Assembly (NCBI GenBank): GCA_007571355.1
Contig: RKRO01000547.1
Location: 1 to 6,494 of the forward strand
DNA length: 6,494 nt
Direction of reading: 5' to 3'
DNA from: Candidatus Poribacteria bacterium
GTDB taxonomy: Bacteria; Poribacteria; WGA-4E; WGA-3G
The number at the start of each line of letters is the position of its first letter. Position 1 is the stretch's first letter. A program made the position numbers and the translations under genes. Positions 5,535-6,494 of the stretch are shown here, in pieces. The notes below the pieces were generated by a model. That model saw only the letters and a list, made by a program, of their open reading frames with translations, was not told the origin of the DNA and made no database searches.

Positions 5535-6386
5535 TTAGTTTTCGCGCGTCAAGGCTTTTATTTCTGCCCATTTCACTGCTAATTTTCCTCTCGGTTCTAC
5601 ATCGGTTGCAACAAATTCAGTGCTTATGAGTTTGATGTTATCTACCGCCCACCACCAATCATTCGTTGCGTCAATAACACCGAAACTAATAATGACCTCT
5701 GCGGCATCCGCGGGATTGTTAATTGGAATTTCTAAGGTTTCGTTAACCTGTTCTAAGTCGTTTAATGCTTCCTGCTTTTTTTCAAGGGTAGGAATTGTAA
5801 CAAGGGTCTGCGTGCCGGAACTCTCGAACAACAGGATTTGTTCTTCATTACCGCCGTCAAAACTTACTGTTACCACAGCAGTTTGCGTATCTTCAGGACG
5901 CCAGCTGGAATCGAATGTTAAGATGAATGAATTTTCAGCTGCGCCTACGATATTAATGGAAGGCGTATTTATGTGACCATTCCAATCACTAAGCGCGTCA
6001 GGGTCACCGTTTACTTCCCAATCGTCCCACTCATCAGGGTCTGAAACCGCGCCATTTCCTATACCTTTGCCGTCCTTCTGGTCAGAAGTGAACTGACTAC
6101 GTTCTTGGTCTCCTGCTGTTTGTGTCCACCACGCCAGGTCAACAATTGCCCATGTTCGCCATTCAGGCATGCCGAGGTCTTCAGGGTTTTCATTCGTAAT
6201 TTTCCATCCTTCAGGTGGCGTACCCGACCAGACGTTAGCTGCTTGAACTCCTTCCTCTATACTGTCTTGAAGATTCACATCTTCAAAATCTTCTTCAAAA
6301 ATGACTGTTTCAGCCCCGCAAATTGTTGATGTTGTAAAACATAAAGCGAATACAAGGATCGCCGTTGTAATTGTCCTGTATAGCAT
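5535..6386 (-). CDS. Secreted protein with predicted jelly-roll (carbohydrate-binding-like) fold
   Basis: Encodes 283 residues. A short basic start and hydrophobic core (residues 2-20) form a Sec signal peptide with likely cleavage after Cys-Gly-Ala (23-25). The STIC sequence at 20-23 is a poor lipobox, so a lipoprotein is less likely. The mature protein opens with VIFEEDFED (28-36), a start common to concanavalin/jelly-roll and choice-of-anchor-type domains. It continues with beta-rich segments such as FILTFDSSWRPE (154-165) and VVTVSFDGG (171-179), and closes the domain with WWWAVDNIKL (244-253). Trp, Asp and Glu are unusually abundant, suggesting an acidic extracellular domain that may bind calcium or sugar. 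No catalytic motif is seen. GAGGAG (6393-6398) lies 6 nt before the ATG. It lies upstream of tonB on the same strand, but tonB has its own promoter. The exact family is not identified. Confidence 0.8.
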   Translation of the reverse strand: MLYRTITTAILVFALCFTTSTICGAETVIFEEDFEDVNLQDSIEEGVQAANVWSGTPPEGWKITNENPEDLGMPEWRTWAIVDLAWWTQTAGDQERSQFTSDQKDGKGIGNGAVSDPDEWDDWEVNGDPDALSDWNGHINTPSINIVGAAENSFILTFDSSWRPEDTQTAVVTVSFDGGNEEQILLFESSGTQTLVTIPTLEKKQEALNDLEQVNETLEIPINNPADAAEVIISFGVIDATNDWWWAVDNIKLISTEFVATDVEPRGKLAVKWAEIKALTREN

Positions 6387-6494
6387 AATAATCTCCTCAT
6401 GATATTATAACGTGAGTTTGATAAAGGTAGGACGTTGGGTTTCGCTACCCCTATTTAAGCAGAAAATACCTTGAAAAATGGCATATCTGTCCAA
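6387..6494 (-). other. Upstream region of the secreted-protein gene
   Basis: About 108 bp without a gene up to the window edge. It contains the ribosome binding site GAGGAG (6393-6398) and a TATAAT on the - strand (6409-6404), but no matching -35 hexamer. That -10 would also place the transcript start within the ribosome binding site. At 6435-6452 there is a short GGGT/ACCC stem around TTCGCT, within a segment resembling a GTTGGGTTTCG-type intergenic repeat. The true promoter may lie outside the window. Confidence 0.4.

Noticed and set aside
6404..6409. TATAAT on the - strand as promoter of the secreted-protein gene
   Set aside because: No -35 hexamer at 16-18 bp and no extended -10; the transcript would begin inside the ribosome binding site.

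Overview
The window reads as a chromosomal segment of a diderm (Gram-negative-type) bacterium. A TonB-family protein implies an outer membrane, there is a Sec-type secreted protein, most starts have good Shine-Dalgarno sites, and there is one perfect sigma70-type promoter. Base composition looks roughly balanced, with one very AT-rich intergenic patch. No rRNA, tRNA, CRISPR array, transposase or phage gene is visible. Taxonomy cannot be settled by eye. The mix of genes and the style of the intergenic DNA suggest an uncultured marine or environmental lineage (Candidatus Poribacteria or a relative came to mind), but that is a guess.

Left half (1-4330, all + strand): a five-segment membrane protein of unknown function; purF (glutamine PRPP amidotransferase, step 1 of de novo purine synthesis); a 198-bp gap; a small two-helix membrane protein; purM (AIR synthetase, step 5), overlapping the small gene by 11 bp; and a FliG-like protein whose GTG start lies inside the end of purM. 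The last three genes overlap one another and almost certainly form one transcription unit. The two pur genes place that unit in purine synthesis. The small membrane protein and the FliG-like protein are unexpected partners.

Right half (4331-6494, all - strand): a TonB-family energy transducer, which converges on the FliG-like gene with an 11-bp gap; a 239-bp AT-rich region holding a textbook promoter and two stem-loops in what would be a roughly 200-nt tonB leader; and a secreted protein of about 283 residues with a predicted all-beta jelly-roll. It is followed by about 108 bp of upstream DNA.

The item most worth attention is the FliG-like protein. It keeps the middle- and C-terminal-domain signatures of the flagellar switch protein FliG, lacks the N-terminal FliF-binding domain, and has lost every charged residue used for torque except one conservative D-to-E change. 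It sits in a purine operon with no flagellar gene in view, so a non-motor role for the fold is likely. The second item is the consensus promoter and structured leader of tonB.
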